NCBI RefSeq assembly: GCF_004793545.1
Contig: NZ_SRYA01000009.1
Location: 1-64,000 of the forward strand
Direction: 5' to 3'
Source of the DNA: Petralouisia muris
GTDB lineage: Bacteria; Bacillota; Clostridia; Lachnospirales; Lachnospiraceae
Length of the DNA: 64,000 bases
In this document: one piece after another, positions 35,777 through 45,523 of the stretch
Layout: each line of letters opens with the position of its first letter
Numbering within the stretch: the stretch's first letter is position 1
Notes under the pieces: generated by a model
Databases searched by the model: none
Told to the model about the DNA's origin: nothing
The model's input: the letters and a program-made list of their open reading frames with translations, nothing else
Program-made: the position numbers and the translations under genes

Positions 35777-35907
35777 GGAAGTTCCCCCTCCCCTTTACGT
35801 TGGTTATCTTGGAAATAATTGTATTTTTTTAATTATAACTCTTTGAGAAAAAATTACAAGGGTTGTTACAGGCGGTTTTTGCAGAAATGCTTTAAACAAA
35901 AAAATAA

Positions 35908-35936
35908 CAGGCAGGGAATTTTGGTTTCCCTGCCCG
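35908..35936 (-). terminator. Rho-independent terminator
   Basis: GGCAGGGAA-TTTTGG-TTTCCCTGCC hairpin with a T run (TGTTATTTTTTTG) when read on the minus strand. It fits the end of the remnant at 35962-36055. Confidence 0.6.
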
Positions 35937-35961
35937 CTTCTTTTCAAATGAAAATTCCAAG

Positions 35962-36055
35962 TCACACTAACTCAGGCTCCTTTTTTTCAATGACATTCCT
36001 GATGTCATCTATGTCCCTGCCTGTTGCAAGTGCAATCTGTTTCCATAATACTTTA
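35962..36055 (-). pseudogene. Short C-terminal remnant of an unknown gene
   Basis: About 28 codons reading LWKQIALATGRDIDDIRN and ending in KKEPELV stop, just before a terminator. No start is visible. The coding look and position suggest the tail of a deleted gene, but this is weak. Confidence 0.25.
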
Positions 36056-36228
36056 AAGTTTTGTCATTGTAAATATGAGAAAAATGCGGTAAAATACTAA
36101 AGCGTATTAAAAAATCTTTTTATAATCTGAAAATCCCGCCTTATTAGGCACATCTCGCAGAAAACATTTTTCAAATGCGTTTTAAGCGGCAGAAGAAAGA
36201 TGAGTATAAGGAAAGGAATGAAAATAGA

Positions 36229-37077
36229 ATGAAGCTTGGAATTACCATGGAGGGCGGCGCAAGCAGGACATTATTCAGCTGCGGCGTCACAGATGCATTT
36301 TTAGAGGAAAATATTATGCCAGATTATTTTATCGGGGTGTCTGCAGGCATTGCCTACGGAGTATCCTATCTGGCAAAGCAGAAGGGCAGAAACCTGGAAA
36401 TTGCACAGAAATATATGAATGATAAACGGTATATGGGAATGCGCCATCTGTTAAAAGACAGAAGCTTTTATAACATTCCCTTTGTATTCGGGGAGGTTCC
36501 CAACAAGCTGGAGGCTTTTGACTATGACGCCTTTGAGGCTTTTCCGGGAAAAGTGGAAGCCTGTGTGACAAATATCCATACTGGGGAACCGGAATATCTG
36601 GAAGTGCCCAGACGGGATGATAAATTTGATGTGGTGGTCGCAAGCTGCGCCCTGCCCATTCTGTTTCAGCCGGTGAAAGTGGGGAGGCGATATTATCTGG
36701 ACGGCGGATTGTCTGATTCTGTTCCCTACAAACATGCGATACAGGAAGGGTGCGATAAGAATATCGTGATTCTTACCAGGGAACGGGGCTATGTGAAAAA
36801 AACAGAGCGTGTGGGAGATATTTCCCGGAAATTATATAAAAAATATCCAAAGGTAGCAGAGGACATTAAAAACAGGCCCGAGCGATATAATGCGTGCATC
36901 CAGGAATTGATGGAGCGGGAACGGTCTGGGGAAATCTTTGTGATTGCGCCGGAAACCACTCATGGAGTCGGAAGGACGGAGTCGGATCCCCAGAAGCTGA
37001 CGGCTTTGTATGAAGAAGGATATCAGCAGGCCAAAAAGCAGATGGAAGATTTGAAGCGATATTTGAAAATTGCCTGA
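36229..37077 (+). CDS. Patatin-like phospholipase
   Basis: 282 aa from ATG 36229 (MKLGITMEGGASRTLFS), with AAGGAATGAAAATAG upstream; an ATG at 36175 lacks a ribosome site. The oxyanion hole is EGGASRT, the nucleophile Ser is in FIGVSAGIAYG and the catalytic Asp in YLDGGLSDSVP, the Ser-Asp dyad of bacterial patatins. The C-terminal helices match the YjjU/RssA-type family. Expected to hydrolyse acyl esters of lipids inside the cell. The next gene follows at once, so they are co-transcribed. Confidence 0.9.
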   Translation: MKLGITMEGGASRTLFSCGVTDAFLEENIMPDYFIGVSAGIAYGVSYLAKQKGRNLEIAQKYMNDKRYMGMRHLLKDRSFYNIPFVFGEVPNKLEAFDYDAFEAFPGKVEACVTNIHTGEPEYLEVPRRDDKFDVVVASCALPILFQPVKVGRRYYLDGGLSDSVPYKHAIQEGCDKNIVILTRERGYVKKTERVGDISRKLYKKYPKVAEDIKNRPERYNACIQELMERERSGEIFVIAPETTHGVGRTESDPQKLTALYEEGYQQAKKQMEDLKRYLKIA

Positions 37078-37095
37078 ATGAGAAGGAGAACGGCT

Positions 37096-37587
37096 TTGGA
37101 ACACCAGTATTTTCATCAGGCGTTGGCTGATTTTGTCGGTGATATGGCCTATGGAGGCGCCATTTGTCATCTTGCAGATTTGGGTTATACCGTGGAACAG
37201 ATAATAAAAGAACTGGATTATCCCATATCCAGGGAGCGGGCAGGGGCCGCAGTCTGGCAGCATTATCTGGCCAAGGGGATTATTTTGCTGGAGGAGCCCC
37301 AGGCAGAGCCCCTGATTGAGAAAGTATCCTATGTCAGGGAGTACGGAAAATACGGCGCCGCCCATTTCCGGCGGGTGGTAGAAAAGGAAGAATGTCCCCA
37401 GGAAAAATATTATCCCTGTGATTTTGGGAAAAAGAGGTATCAGAATGAGGCGTCATTTTTGCGGGAATTGGAAAGCCTGCAGAGGAGCGATCGGGAATAT
37501 ATTTTGGGGCTGCCCTGGCCCTTGCAGCGGGTATACCATGCTGCAGACCAGCGGATGACGCGGATTATGAAAACATTAGGTAACTAG
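37096..37587 (+). CDS. Unknown protein, about 163 aa
   Basis: A TTG start at 37096 (LEHQYFHQALADFVGD) is favoured because AAGGAG lies 7 bases upstream; ATG 37078 directly abuts the patatin stop but lacks such a site. It contains MAYGGAICHLADLGY, EQIIKELDYPISRERAGAAV near the front and a basic middle with KYYPCDFGKKRY. Soluble, no signal peptide, family not recognised. It lies between the patatin gene and sbcD. Confidence 0.65.
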   Translation: MEHQYFHQALADFVGDMAYGGAICHLADLGYTVEQIIKELDYPISRERAGAAVWQHYLAKGIILLEEPQAEPLIEKVSYVREYGKYGAAHFRRVVEKEECPQEKYYPCDFGKKRYQNEASFLRELESLQRSDREYILGLPWPLQRVYHAADQRMTRIMKTLGN

Positions 37588-37616
37588 CCTTGTCAGGGGC
37601 AGAAAGGAGAGGAATT

Positions 37617-38783
37617 ATGAAGATTTTTCATTTATCGGATCTGCATATCGGAAAACAGCTTCGATATTATAATTTAAAAGAAAACCAGCAGGCAATTCTT
37701 TCTCAGATTACAGCTTTGGCAAAGGAGCGCCGGCCGGACGTGATTTTAATCTGTGGAGATATTTATGACCGTTCCGTTCCTTCCGGGGAGGCATATACCA
37801 TATTTGACAATTTTTTGCAGGAATTGGCAGAAATTACTCCACAGATCCCTGTTTTAATAATTGCCGGAAACCATGATAATCCCCAGCGGCTGAGTTATGC
37901 CAGCTCTTTTCTGGAAAAACATCGGATCTACGTGTCAGCAGAGCCCCCTGTTCGGCCAGAGGAGTATCTGAAAAAAGTAGTATTGCAGGATGACCATGGG
38001 GAAGTGAATTTCTATCTGCTGCCTTTTTTAAAGCCGGGATATGTGCGTCATTTATTTGAAGAGGGGGTTGTGACGGATTATGAAAGTGCAGTGGATGCAA
38101 TTCTTTCCAGGGAACAGATTGATTTCAGTCAGAGGAATGTGCTTTTATCTCATCAGTTTTATACGAATCAGGGACAGAAGCCAGAGGTCTGCGATTCGGA
38201 ACAGACGGTGATAAATGTAGGAGGGCTGGACAATGTTGATGTGTCTGTGATAGAGAATTTTGACTATGCGGCCCTTGGGCATATCCACGGAGCTCAGAGT
38301 ATAAAAGCGCCCCATATCCGTTATTGCGGTACGCCGTTGAAATATTCTGTCAGCGAGGAGCATCATAAGAAAGCAGTCACTATGGTAACATTAGGCGCCA
38401 AACAGCAGGAAATCCAGATCGAATCTATCCCCTTAACGCCCATTCAGGAAGTGCGCCGGGAACGGGGGTTATTACGGGAGATTATCGGAAGGGCAACGGA
38501 GGGGAACCGCCATGATTTTATCAGCGTCACACTCACGGATGAAAAGGAGCCCTACCGGCCCAAGGAACAATTGGAGGAAGTGTACGATTTCATCCTGGAG
38601 CTTCGGGTGGATAATACCAGAACCAGAAATCTTTTAGAGCCAGAGGAAGAAGGGGAAATCCTGCTCCATCCCATGGAAGCCTTTCGTGCTTTTTACCAAG
38701 AGATGCAGAGCCAGCCCATGAGTGAAGAGGAAGAAAAGATTGTTGCAGATATTTTGGAACAGTGGGGAGGGGAAGCAGTGTGA
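37617..38783 (+). CDS. sbcD: Exonuclease subunit SbcD
   Basis: 388 aa from ATG 37617 (MKIFHLSDLHIGKQLRY), AAGGAGAGG upstream. The metallophosphatase motifs are all present: SDLHIGK, ICGDIYDRSVPSG, IAGNHDNPQRL, LSHQFY and LGHIHG. With SbcC it forms the Mre11-Rad50-like nuclease that trims hairpins and protein-blocked DNA ends. The stop overlaps the sbcC start by two bases. Confidence 0.95.
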   Translation: MKIFHLSDLHIGKQLRYYNLKENQQAILSQITALAKERRPDVILICGDIYDRSVPSGEAYTIFDNFLQELAEITPQIPVLIIAGNHDNPQRLSYASSFLEKHRIYVSAEPPVRPEEYLKKVVLQDDHGEVNFYLLPFLKPGYVRHLFEEGVVTDYESAVDAILSREQIDFSQRNVLLSHQFYTNQGQKPEVCDSEQTVINVGGLDNVDVSVIENFDYAALGHIHGAQSIKAPHIRYCGTPLKYSVSEEHHKKAVTMVTLGAKQQEIQIESIPLTPIQEVRRERGLLREIIGRATEGNRHDFISVTLTDEKEPYRPKEQLEEVYDFILELRVDNTRTRNLLEPEEEGEILLHPMEAFRAFYQEMQSQPMSEEEEKIVADILEQWGGEAV

Positions 38784-41605
38784 AGCCAGTAAAACTTGTG
38801 ATGTCTGCCTTTGGTTCTTACGCAGGTAAGGCAACGATAGATTTTGCAGATGCAGACCGTGGCGTGTTTTTGATTACCGGTGATACGGGTGCCGGCAAAA
38901 CCACAATATTTGACGCCATTACCTATGCATTATATGATCAGACCAGCGGCGGCAAACGGGAAGGGGATATGATGCGCAGCCAGTATGCAGACCCGGATAC
39001 CCCCACCTTTGTGGAGCTGACTTTCCTTTACGGGGGAAAAGAATATAAGATTCAGAGAAATCCCAATTATCAGAGGACAAGCAGGCGGAAAAATAAAGAA
39101 GGGGAATATACCCTGACGAAGGAAAGCGCTTCTGTTACGTTATGGATGCCGGACGGCAGGGAATTTCCTGGGAAAATCAGGGAAATCAATGAGAAAATTA
39201 TAGAAATCCTGGGTGTGGGGGCGCAGCAGTTTACCCAGATTGCCATGATTGCCCAGGGAGAGTTTATTAAATTGCTCCATGCGTCCTCCAAAGAGCGGAA
39301 AGAAATATTTGCCAGAATATTTGACACTAATGTGTATGCCGTCCTTCAAATGAAGCTGCGGGACCAGAGCAAGGCATTGTATGGCAAGTTAGAGGATAAC
39401 CGCAAATTGTGCAGCCATGAAATCCAGGGCGTTTTCTGTCTGCCAAATAGCAGCTATGCAGCAGAGTGGGAAGACTGCTGCGGCAGGCTGGAAACAAACC
39501 CTTCTCAGATTTTGGAAACTTTGGGCAGTTTTCTGGAGGAAATGGAGAAGAGAGAGAAGGAAATCAAAAACAAGGAATCAGAAAACAGAAAACAATCAGA
39601 GGAGAATGCCTGGAGCATCCGTCAGGCAAAGGAAGTAAATCAGTTATTCCAGCAGGCAGAGAAATCAGAAGAGGAATTGAACGCCAGAACCAAGCTGCTG
39701 GAGCAGCAAAATCAGCAGGAAAAGGAAGAAACTGGCAAGCTGAGGGAACTTTGCCTGCAATTGGAAAAGCGGCTTCCTGAATTGTCTGGACAGATTGCGG
39801 AATGGACAAACCTGCTTCCCAAATATGAAGCCCTGAAAGAAGCCAAGGAAGCAGTTTTGAGTGCGCAAAAAGAGCGGCAGGCATCGGAAAAAGAGCTGCA
39901 GCAGGCCAAAAAGAAGCTGGAAAACATTCAGGACATGATGCAGCAGGCCCGGGAGCAGATAGGAAAGCTGGAAGAAGAAACGGCAAAAATTCCTGCCCTT
40001 ACAGAAACAAAAAAGGAACTGACAACAAGGCAGTCATTGTTAGAAGAGATGTCAGAAACCTGTAAACGGCTGCAAAAAAGTGAGAAAAAGCAGAAGCAGG
40101 AGCAGGAAAAGCTGCAGCAGGCATTGCTGCTGTTTCAGGAAAAGAGCCGGGAATATGAAGAGAAAAACCGCTTCTTTATTCAGGAGCAGGCGGGAATCCT
40201 TGCTCAAAATCTCAGAGACGGTCAGCCCTGCCCGGTGTGCGGCGCCAAGCAGCATCCCAATAAAGCCGCACTGTCTCCCCATGCAGTGACAAAACAGCAG
40301 GTAGAGCTGGCAAAAGAAGAACGGGAACAGGCAGATTTGAATATGAATCAATACCGGGAGGCTTTTCAGAAAATACAAAAAAGCTGTGAAACAGAACGTT
40401 CTTTGCTGATGCAGGATGGAATCCGTATGTTTGGGGAGGGATTTCAGCCGGAAATGATAAAACCTGCGTTGGCAGAGTGTATGAAACAGCAGCAGAAGAC
40501 AGCGGCCGCTTTGGAAGAAGCCCAGAGACAGGAGAAGCTGTTTAAGCAGTTAGAGAAAAGGCAGGAAAAGCTGGCGGAAGAAGAAAAACAGCTTGGGCAG
40601 CAGCAGGAAGAGATGGTGAAAAACCAGTACGAAGCAAAGCTGTTATTTGAGACCTCCAGCCAGGCGCTGGAGCTGATTCAGAAGGAACTGCCCTTTTTGG
40701 AAATCCGGGAATTGCAGCAGCAGCTTAAGAAAGCCCAAACGGAGAAAGCTTCTCTGGAAGATAAGAAGACAGCGGCAGAATTGTCTTTACAGAAATTAAG
40801 GCAGGATATTGCAGAAAGCCAGGGAATGCTCACGGAGCAGAAGAAGAACCGGAAGTTGCTGATGGAACAGTTAAAGGATAAAAAACGAGTGGAAACAGAA
40901 GGGCTGATGGAACACAGCCGTCAATTGGAGAAGGAAGGGAAGGTTCTGGAAAAAGAAAAACTGAAACTTGCAGCGGGAAAGGCCAGAAACCAGCAGGCCA
41001 AACAGCAGCTTGCAAAGCTGTATCAGGAACGGGAGGCGTTAAAGCAGAGGTATGAGCTGATCAGCAATCTGGATAAAACAGCCAATGGAAATCTGCCCCA
41101 GCATATCCGCCTGGATTTTCAAACCTATGTCCAGCGGCGTTATTTTTATTCCATCATAGGGGAAGCAAACCGGCGGCTGGTAAAAATCAATGGAAACCGC
41201 TTTATGCTTCGCTGCCGCAGGGTAGAGCATCTGGGCAGACAGGGAGAAGCCGGGCTGGATTTGGATGTGTATGATTTGGTAACGGATAAAGTCAGGGATG
41301 TAAAAACTCTTTCCGGCGGGGAATCCTTTCTGGCAGCCCTTTCCATGGCCCTTGGCATGGCGGACGTGATACAGAACACAGCCGGGCGGGTGCATTTGGA
41401 TACGATGTTTATTGATGAAGGATTCGGTTCCCTGGATGAAGAAGCAAGGGATTGCGCTATCGGAATCCTTAATGAGCTGGCCGGAGACTCCAGATTGGTT
41501 GGCATTATTTCTCATGTGACAGAACTGAAAGAGCAGATAGACCGAAAGCTGGTGGTGAAAAAGACGGATCAGGGAAGCCGGGTGAAATGGGTCGTGGAAA
41601 ATTAA
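38780..41605 (+). CDS. sbcC: Exonuclease subunit SbcC (Rad50-like ATPase)
   Basis: 941 aa. Start GTG 38780 (VKPVKLVMSAFGSYAG) with GGGGAGGGGAAGC upstream, overlapping the sbcD stop as GTGA. Walker A TGDTGAGKTTIFDAI near 35, two long coiled coils, the zinc hook CPVCGAKQHP near residue 483, ABC signature LSGGESFLAALSMALGM near 845 and Walker B MFIDEGFGSLDEEARD near 875. It is complete and unbroken over 2.8 kb, which supports the quality of the sequence around it. Confidence 0.95.
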   Translation: MKPVKLVMSAFGSYAGKATIDFADADRGVFLITGDTGAGKTTIFDAITYALYDQTSGGKREGDMMRSQYADPDTPTFVELTFLYGGKEYKIQRNPNYQRTSRRKNKEGEYTLTKESASVTLWMPDGREFPGKIREINEKIIEILGVGAQQFTQIAMIAQGEFIKLLHASSKERKEIFARIFDTNVYAVLQMKLRDQSKALYGKLEDNRKLCSHEIQGVFCLPNSSYAAEWEDCCGRLETNPSQILETLGSFLEEMEKREKEIKNKESENRKQSEENAWSIRQAKEVNQLFQQAEKSEEELNARTKLLEQQNQQEKEETGKLRELCLQLEKRLPELSGQIAEWTNLLPKYEALKEAKEAVLSAQKERQASEKELQQAKKKLENIQDMMQQAREQIGKLEEETAKIPALTETKKELTTRQSLLEEMSETCKRLQKSEKKQKQEQEKLQQALLLFQEKSREYEEKNRFFIQEQAGILAQNLRDGQPCPVCGAKQHPNKAALSPHAVTKQQVELAKEEREQADLNMNQYREAFQKIQKSCETERSLLMQDGIRMFGEGFQPEMIKPALAECMKQQQKTAAALEEAQRQEKLFKQLEKRQEKLAEEEKQLGQQQEEMVKNQYEAKLLFETSSQALELIQKELPFLEIRELQQQLKKAQTEKASLEDKKTAAELSLQKLRQDIAESQGMLTEQKKNRKLLMEQLKDKKRVETEGLMEHSRQLEKEGKVLEKEKLKLAAGKARNQQAKQQLAKLYQEREALKQRYELISNLDKTANGNLPQHIRLDFQTYVQRRYFYSIIGEANRRLVKINGNRFMLRCRRVEHLGRQGEAGLDLDVYDLVTDKVRDVKTLSGGESFLAALSMALGMADVIQNTAGRVHLDTMFIDEGFGSLDEEARDCAIGILNELAGDSRLVGIISHVTELKEQIDRKLVVKKTDQGSRVKWVVEN

Positions 41606-41650
41606 GCTGTGCCCGGAAAATAAACCAATAAATAAGCTAACTAAATATGA

Positions 41651-41714
41651 AAATAAGCAAACAGATAAGCAAAATTTTTCGAAACAAGCCAACAACTGTT
41701 TGCTTATTTTTTGT
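41651..41714 (+). terminator. Long-armed terminator after sbcC
   Basis: AAATAAGCAAACAG at 41651-41664 pairs exactly with CTGTTTGCTTATTT at 41696-41709, followed by TTTTG. The 31-base loop is unusually large for a simple terminator. Confidence 0.55.
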
Positions 41715-41777
41715 TTTTCGAATAGAATAATAAAAGAGGCACATAATTTTATTCAGGAGGTGCAGAATGTTTTGAAT

Positions 41778-41903
41778 ATGGTGATTGATGAGAAGCCTAC
41801 CCTGACCTGCACGCTGCTGGAAACAGGGCAGCTGAAAATGACGATACCGGATAAGCCTAAGAGTAAAAATCAGAAATATTACAGCGGGCCTCTGGAACAC
41901 TGA
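41778..41903 (+). CDS. Possible small protein, 41 aa
   Basis: The ORF from ATG 41778 (MVIDEKPTLTCTLLET) ends SKNQKYYSGPLEH. AGGAGGTGCAG stands 19 bases upstream, better placed for an out-of-frame ATG that stops at once, so either TTG 41772 starts it or one base has been lost. The composition looks coding (conserved-looking beta start and basic tail). Function unknown. Confidence 0.35.
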   Translation: MVIDEKPTLTCTLLETGQLKMTIPDKPKSKNQKYYSGPLEH

Positions 41904-41974
41904 GTGGATAAACGCTGTGTGTGCAAGCCGAAACAAAATAGACAAAAGATAGAAAGCGGAAAGGAAATGCAAAA

Positions 41975-42916
41975 GTGATTTTAAGTGTCAGCCGCCGAAC
42001 CGATATTCCCAATTATTATTCTGAATGGTTTCTGAAACGCATCAAGGAGGGCTTTCTCTATGTCCGAAATCCTATGAGTCCTCATCAAATCAGCAGAATC
42101 ATGTTATCTCCGGATGTTGTGGACTGTATCGTATTCTGGACGAAAAATCCACAGCCGATGCTCCACAGGTTAGAGGAACTGAGCGCATACCAATATTATT
42201 TTCAATTTACCCTCACTGGATTCGGGAAAGATATTGAGTCCAATGTTCCTCATAAGAAAGAATGCATGATTCCTGTTTTTCAAAAATTATCCGGCAAAAT
42301 TGGCAGAGAGAAAGTAGTATGGAGATATGATCCGATTATTTTTACGGATCGCTATACTCCGGAATATCACTTAAAAGCCTTTGCGCAGATTGCAGGAGAG
42401 CTCAAGGGCTGCACGTCAAAATGCGTGATTAGTTTTGTGGATCTGTATGGAAAAAACCAAAAGAGGATGAAATCGCTGCATACTTTTTCCCTGACAGAAC
42501 AGGAGCTGCTTGCTTTTGCAGCAGAACTTGCCGCTGTAGCCAAAAAGAACGGAATGAAAACGGCGGCATGTGCGGAACAGATGGATTTATCTTCTTGCGG
42601 CATTGAGCGCAATTGCTGTATTGATAAAGAACTGATTGAGCAAATTACCGGATACAGAATCCATGGGAAGAAGGACAGGAACCAAAGAAAGGAATGCGGC
42701 TGCCTGGAAAGTGTGGAAGTCGGAACATATAATACATGCCGAAATGAGTGTATCTATTGCTATGCAAATTACAGTCCGAAAAGTGTTCTGGAAAACTGCA
42801 GGTTCTATGACGTGAATTCTCCGATTTTATGTGGAAGAATCACCGAGAATGATAAAATTACAGACAGGAAAATGAACGCATGCAAAGAAGAACAACTGTC
42901 AATAGATTGGGAATGA
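41975..42916 (+). CDS. DUF1848 family protein
   Basis: 313 aa, GTG 41975 (VILSVSRRTDIPNYYSEW) behind AAAGGAAATGC. The N-terminal signature SRRTDIP and FWTKNPQPM, then YFQFTLTGFG and RYDPIIFTDRYT, define DUF1848. Near the C-terminus CRNECIYCYANY gives a CxxxCxxC iron-sulfur-like motif, unusual in lying at the end rather than the start. The family has a TIM-barrel appearance related to radical SAM or spore photoproduct lyase-type proteins, and its reaction is unknown. Complete by length. Confidence 0.85.
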   Translation: MILSVSRRTDIPNYYSEWFLKRIKEGFLYVRNPMSPHQISRIMLSPDVVDCIVFWTKNPQPMLHRLEELSAYQYYFQFTLTGFGKDIESNVPHKKECMIPVFQKLSGKIGREKVVWRYDPIIFTDRYTPEYHLKAFAQIAGELKGCTSKCVISFVDLYGKNQKRMKSLHTFSLTEQELLAFAAELAAVAKKNGMKTAACAEQMDLSSCGIERNCCIDKELIEQITGYRIHGKKDRNQRKECGCLESVEVGTYNTCRNECIYCYANYSPKSVLENCRFYDVNSPILCGRITENDKITDRKMNACKEEQLSIDWE

Positions 42917-42918
42917 AC

Positions 42919-43158
42919 ATGAAAAAAATTTTTTTATCCTATGTGATCTGCATTCTGGCGTGAATTTTTGATTTATTTGCCGGGATGTCCGTTAGAGCAG
43001 ACGTCAGAGGATTTTCTGACCTGGTCCTCTATTCATACCGGAATAAGAAAGACGCTCAGTCTGTCCAGGTTACTGTCACAGGCCAGACGGGATATGATTT
43101 TTCTAAATGGGGAGGTGAAAAAGAAGGAATCTGGGAAAAGAAAATGTCTAATGACTAA
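42919..43158 (+). pseudogene. Small secreted-type ORF interrupted by an in-frame TGA
   Basis: ATG 42919 starts MKKIFLSYVICILA, signal-peptide-like, then TGA at 42961, after which the same frame stays open as IFDLFAGMSVRADVRGF, VLYSYRNKKDAQ, TGQTGYDFSKWGG and ends IWEKKMSND at TAA 43158. The downstream part has a secreted beta-protein look. One nonsense mutation would explain it. The family was not recognised. Confidence 0.3.
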
Positions 43159-43290
43159 TGTTGAGTTTTTGCAAATGTTAATTGGAAATCATAGAAACAT
43201 ATAAATGATGTAAACCAAAAGAATCCCTATTGTTCCTGTAAATTTTCCTTAAAAAGAAAATAGAGTTTCTGGAACCATTCGATTAATTTA

Positions 43291-43319
43291 TTGCTGAATA
43301 AGCTGATTTAACGTATAAT
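43291..43319 (+). promoter_or_regulatory. Promoter of the DUF89 gene
   Basis: TTGCTG and TATAAT are spaced by 17 bases, 51 bases before the start at 43370. Confidence 0.6.
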
Positions 43320-43369
43320 AGGCAGTAGAAATTTTTATAAATGGAAGCAAGCGGTAAGGAGGGTGAGCG

Positions 43370-44257
43370 ATGCTGTTATATTCAAAATGCATGTGCTGTC
43401 TGGTGAACCAGCAGGAGCGGCTGATTGAGAATTTTAAAGATGAAGAGAAGAAAACGGCCTTTATGCGAGAGGTTATGGCGCTGCTTGGGAGCAGCGAGCC
43501 GGAACATAACGCTCCGTGGATGGGAGCAATGCTGACAGAGCTGCGGGAAAAATATTATGGAAAAGATGAGAAAATTGCACAGATGAAGCAGGAATTCAAT
43601 CAGCTTCTGCTTGAGATGGAGCCGGAATTGCATCAAGAAATTCAGAAAAGCCAGGATACCCTAAAAGAGGCTATCCGCTTTGCACGGATTGGAAATTATA
43701 TTGATTTTTCCGCTGTGGAACATGTGACAAAGGAGGAATTTCTGGAATTGTTCCGCAGAGAGAAAGATCAGTTGGATGAAGCGGAGTACGGCCATTTGTG
43801 TCAGGAACTGGCGGAGGCTTCCAGTTTGGTATACATCATGGATAACTGCGGTGAAATCGTGCTGGATAAAATTGTTCTTCGTGAACTGAAGAAAGCTTAT
43901 CCCCAATTACATATCACCGCCATGGTTCGGGGAGAGGACGCCATCAATGACGCTACGATGGAAGACGCCAGAATGGTTGGAATAACAGAGGAAGTTCCGG
44001 TAATTACCAATAACAGTTCCATCCAGGGCGTGATTTATTCCAAGCTGACGGAGGAAGGAAAAAAGATTTTAGACAGCGCAGATTTGATTCTTTCCAAAGG
44101 ACAGGGGAATTTTGAATCGCTGCATGGATGCGGGAAAAATATTTATTATCTCTTTTTATGTAAATGCCAGCATTTTTCTAAGAAGTTTGGAGTGGAACGG
44201 TTTCAGGGGATGCTGATTAATGAGAGAAGGGTCTCCTTGTTGTCAGATTTCATGTAG
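43370..44257 (+). CDS. DUF89 / damage-control phosphatase-like protein
   Basis: 295 aa, ATG 43370 behind AAGGAGGGTGAGCG. The N-terminal cysteines MLLYSKCMCCLVNQQ and the central signature VYIMDNCGEIVLDKIVL (Asp, Asn, Glu of the metal site) are those of DUF89/ARMT1-like proteins. The later segments AMVRGEDAINDATMEDA and DLILSKGQGNFESL complete the family pattern. Family members act as metal-dependent phosphatases on damaged or overflow phosphometabolites; the substrate here is unknown. Has its own promoter. Confidence 0.88.
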   Translation: MLLYSKCMCCLVNQQERLIENFKDEEKKTAFMREVMALLGSSEPEHNAPWMGAMLTELREKYYGKDEKIAQMKQEFNQLLLEMEPELHQEIQKSQDTLKEAIRFARIGNYIDFSAVEHVTKEEFLELFRREKDQLDEAEYGHLCQELAEASSLVYIMDNCGEIVLDKIVLRELKKAYPQLHITAMVRGEDAINDATMEDARMVGITEEVPVITNNSSIQGVIYSKLTEEGKKILDSADLILSKGQGNFESLHGCGKNIYYLFLCKCQHFSKKFGVERFQGMLINERRVSLLSDFM

Positions 44258-44424
44258 AACAGCATATCGAAGTAAGAGGAAACATTCGAAAGTGGAGCAA
44301 GTGGAAGCGATAAAGGATGCTTTGAAATATTTTGAGGTAATTATTTAAGATGAAGAAAAGGAGGAGGGTATTATTATTATCCTACAAAAGTATGATAGGT
44401 TGACTTATTCTATTCATCAGTGGT

Positions 44425-44545
44425 AGAATTTTGTCAAAGAAGTGTGAAAAAGCAAGTATTGCATTGGGAAATGTACAAAAATAGCTGGTGCATTAGAGAT
44501 AGATGCCTATTTACTTTTTATGGATAGTGTACGTTCTGAAGGGAG
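44425..44545 (+). pseudogene. Xre-type helix-turn-helix remnant
   Basis: With one frame correction the stretch reads KKCEKASIALGNVQK and IAGALEIDAYLLFMDSV, the C-terminal half of an Xre/Cro DNA-binding domain. No start remains. The fragment runs into the ABC-3C operon, whose first start lies at 44554. The preceding 44258-44424 shows nothing else. Confidence 0.4.
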
Positions 44546-44553
44546 AGGCTGAA

Positions 44554-45523
44554 ATGAACCGTAGTAATTATTTTAACTACATAGAAGAAAAGCTAAATAT
44601 ATTATCATATCGTATAAAAAGTAGAGGCAAAATAAATCTGCTAGATTTAAATATTTATTCTGAGACATTTTTTGCTGAGCTTATGAACCATTTGTTGGGA
44701 TATGAGTTAGAAAATATTAATGGTATCAAACAAAATACAGAGGGAATAGATTTGGTTGATAATAAAAACAAGATTATTGTTCAGGTTTCAGCTACTTCTT
44801 CCAAACAAAAGATTGAAAATTCTTTAGCTAAAAAGATTTTTGAAGATTATTCTGGATTTGCTTTTAAGTTCATTGCAATTTCAGGGGATGCTGATAAATT
44901 AAGGGCACAAGTATATACAAATCCATATAAAGTTATCTTTTCGCCATTGAACGATATATATGATATTAAGTCATTGTTGAATATTGTTTTGAATATGCAG
45001 ATTAGCGCTCAACGAGGATTATATGAATTTTTAAAAGATGAGTTGGGAAGTTTTGTTGACATAGTTAAGGTTGATTCTAATTTGGCGACTATTATCCATA
45101 TACTATCTCAGGAAAATTTGTCAGGTATAGTTGAATCGCCAGAAATAAATTCATTTGAAATATTAAGAAAAATAGAATTTAATGATTTATTGACTGTTCA
45201 GCCTACCATAGATGATTATAAAATTTATTATAGTAGATTAGACGAAAAGTATAAAGAATTTGATAAACAAGGCGTAAATAAAATTCTCTGTTTTGGCAGT
45301 TATTCGAAAACAGTATGTTAAATTATTGGGGGAAAATGTAGAACCATATGAGATGTTTTTTTCTATTATAGACAATCTAATTGAGCTAATAATGAATAGT
45401 AAAAATTATGTGGAAATTCCTTATGAAGAATTGGAGATGTGTGTTTCTATTTTAGTTGTGGATGCATTTATTCGTTGTAAGATATTTAAGAATCCGGAGG
45501 GATATAATCATGTTGTTACCTGA
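44554..45523 (+). pseudogene. SMEK-domain protein of an ABC-3C system, split by a frameshift
   Basis: ATG 44554 (MNRSNYFNYIEEKLNILSYR) behind GGGAGAGGCTGAA. The N-terminal SMEK domain is clear: LNLLDLN-type INLLDLNIYSETFFAEL, LGYELENINGIKQNTEG, IDLVDNKNKIIVQVSAT. Reading ends at 45321 (ILCFGSYSKTVC). If one A is removed from the AAAA at 45280-45283 the frame continues KFSVLAVIRKQYVKLLGE to the stop at 45523, giving about 320 aa with a helical C-terminal domain. SMEK proteins are the third component in ABC-three-component conflict systems, proposed as sensor or effector. The split may inactivate it, or the two halves may still associate. Confidence 0.7.

Noticed and set aside
45271-45325. Programmed frameshift in the SMEK gene
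   Set aside because: There is no slippery heptamer and the shift needed is +1; simple loss of frame is more likely.
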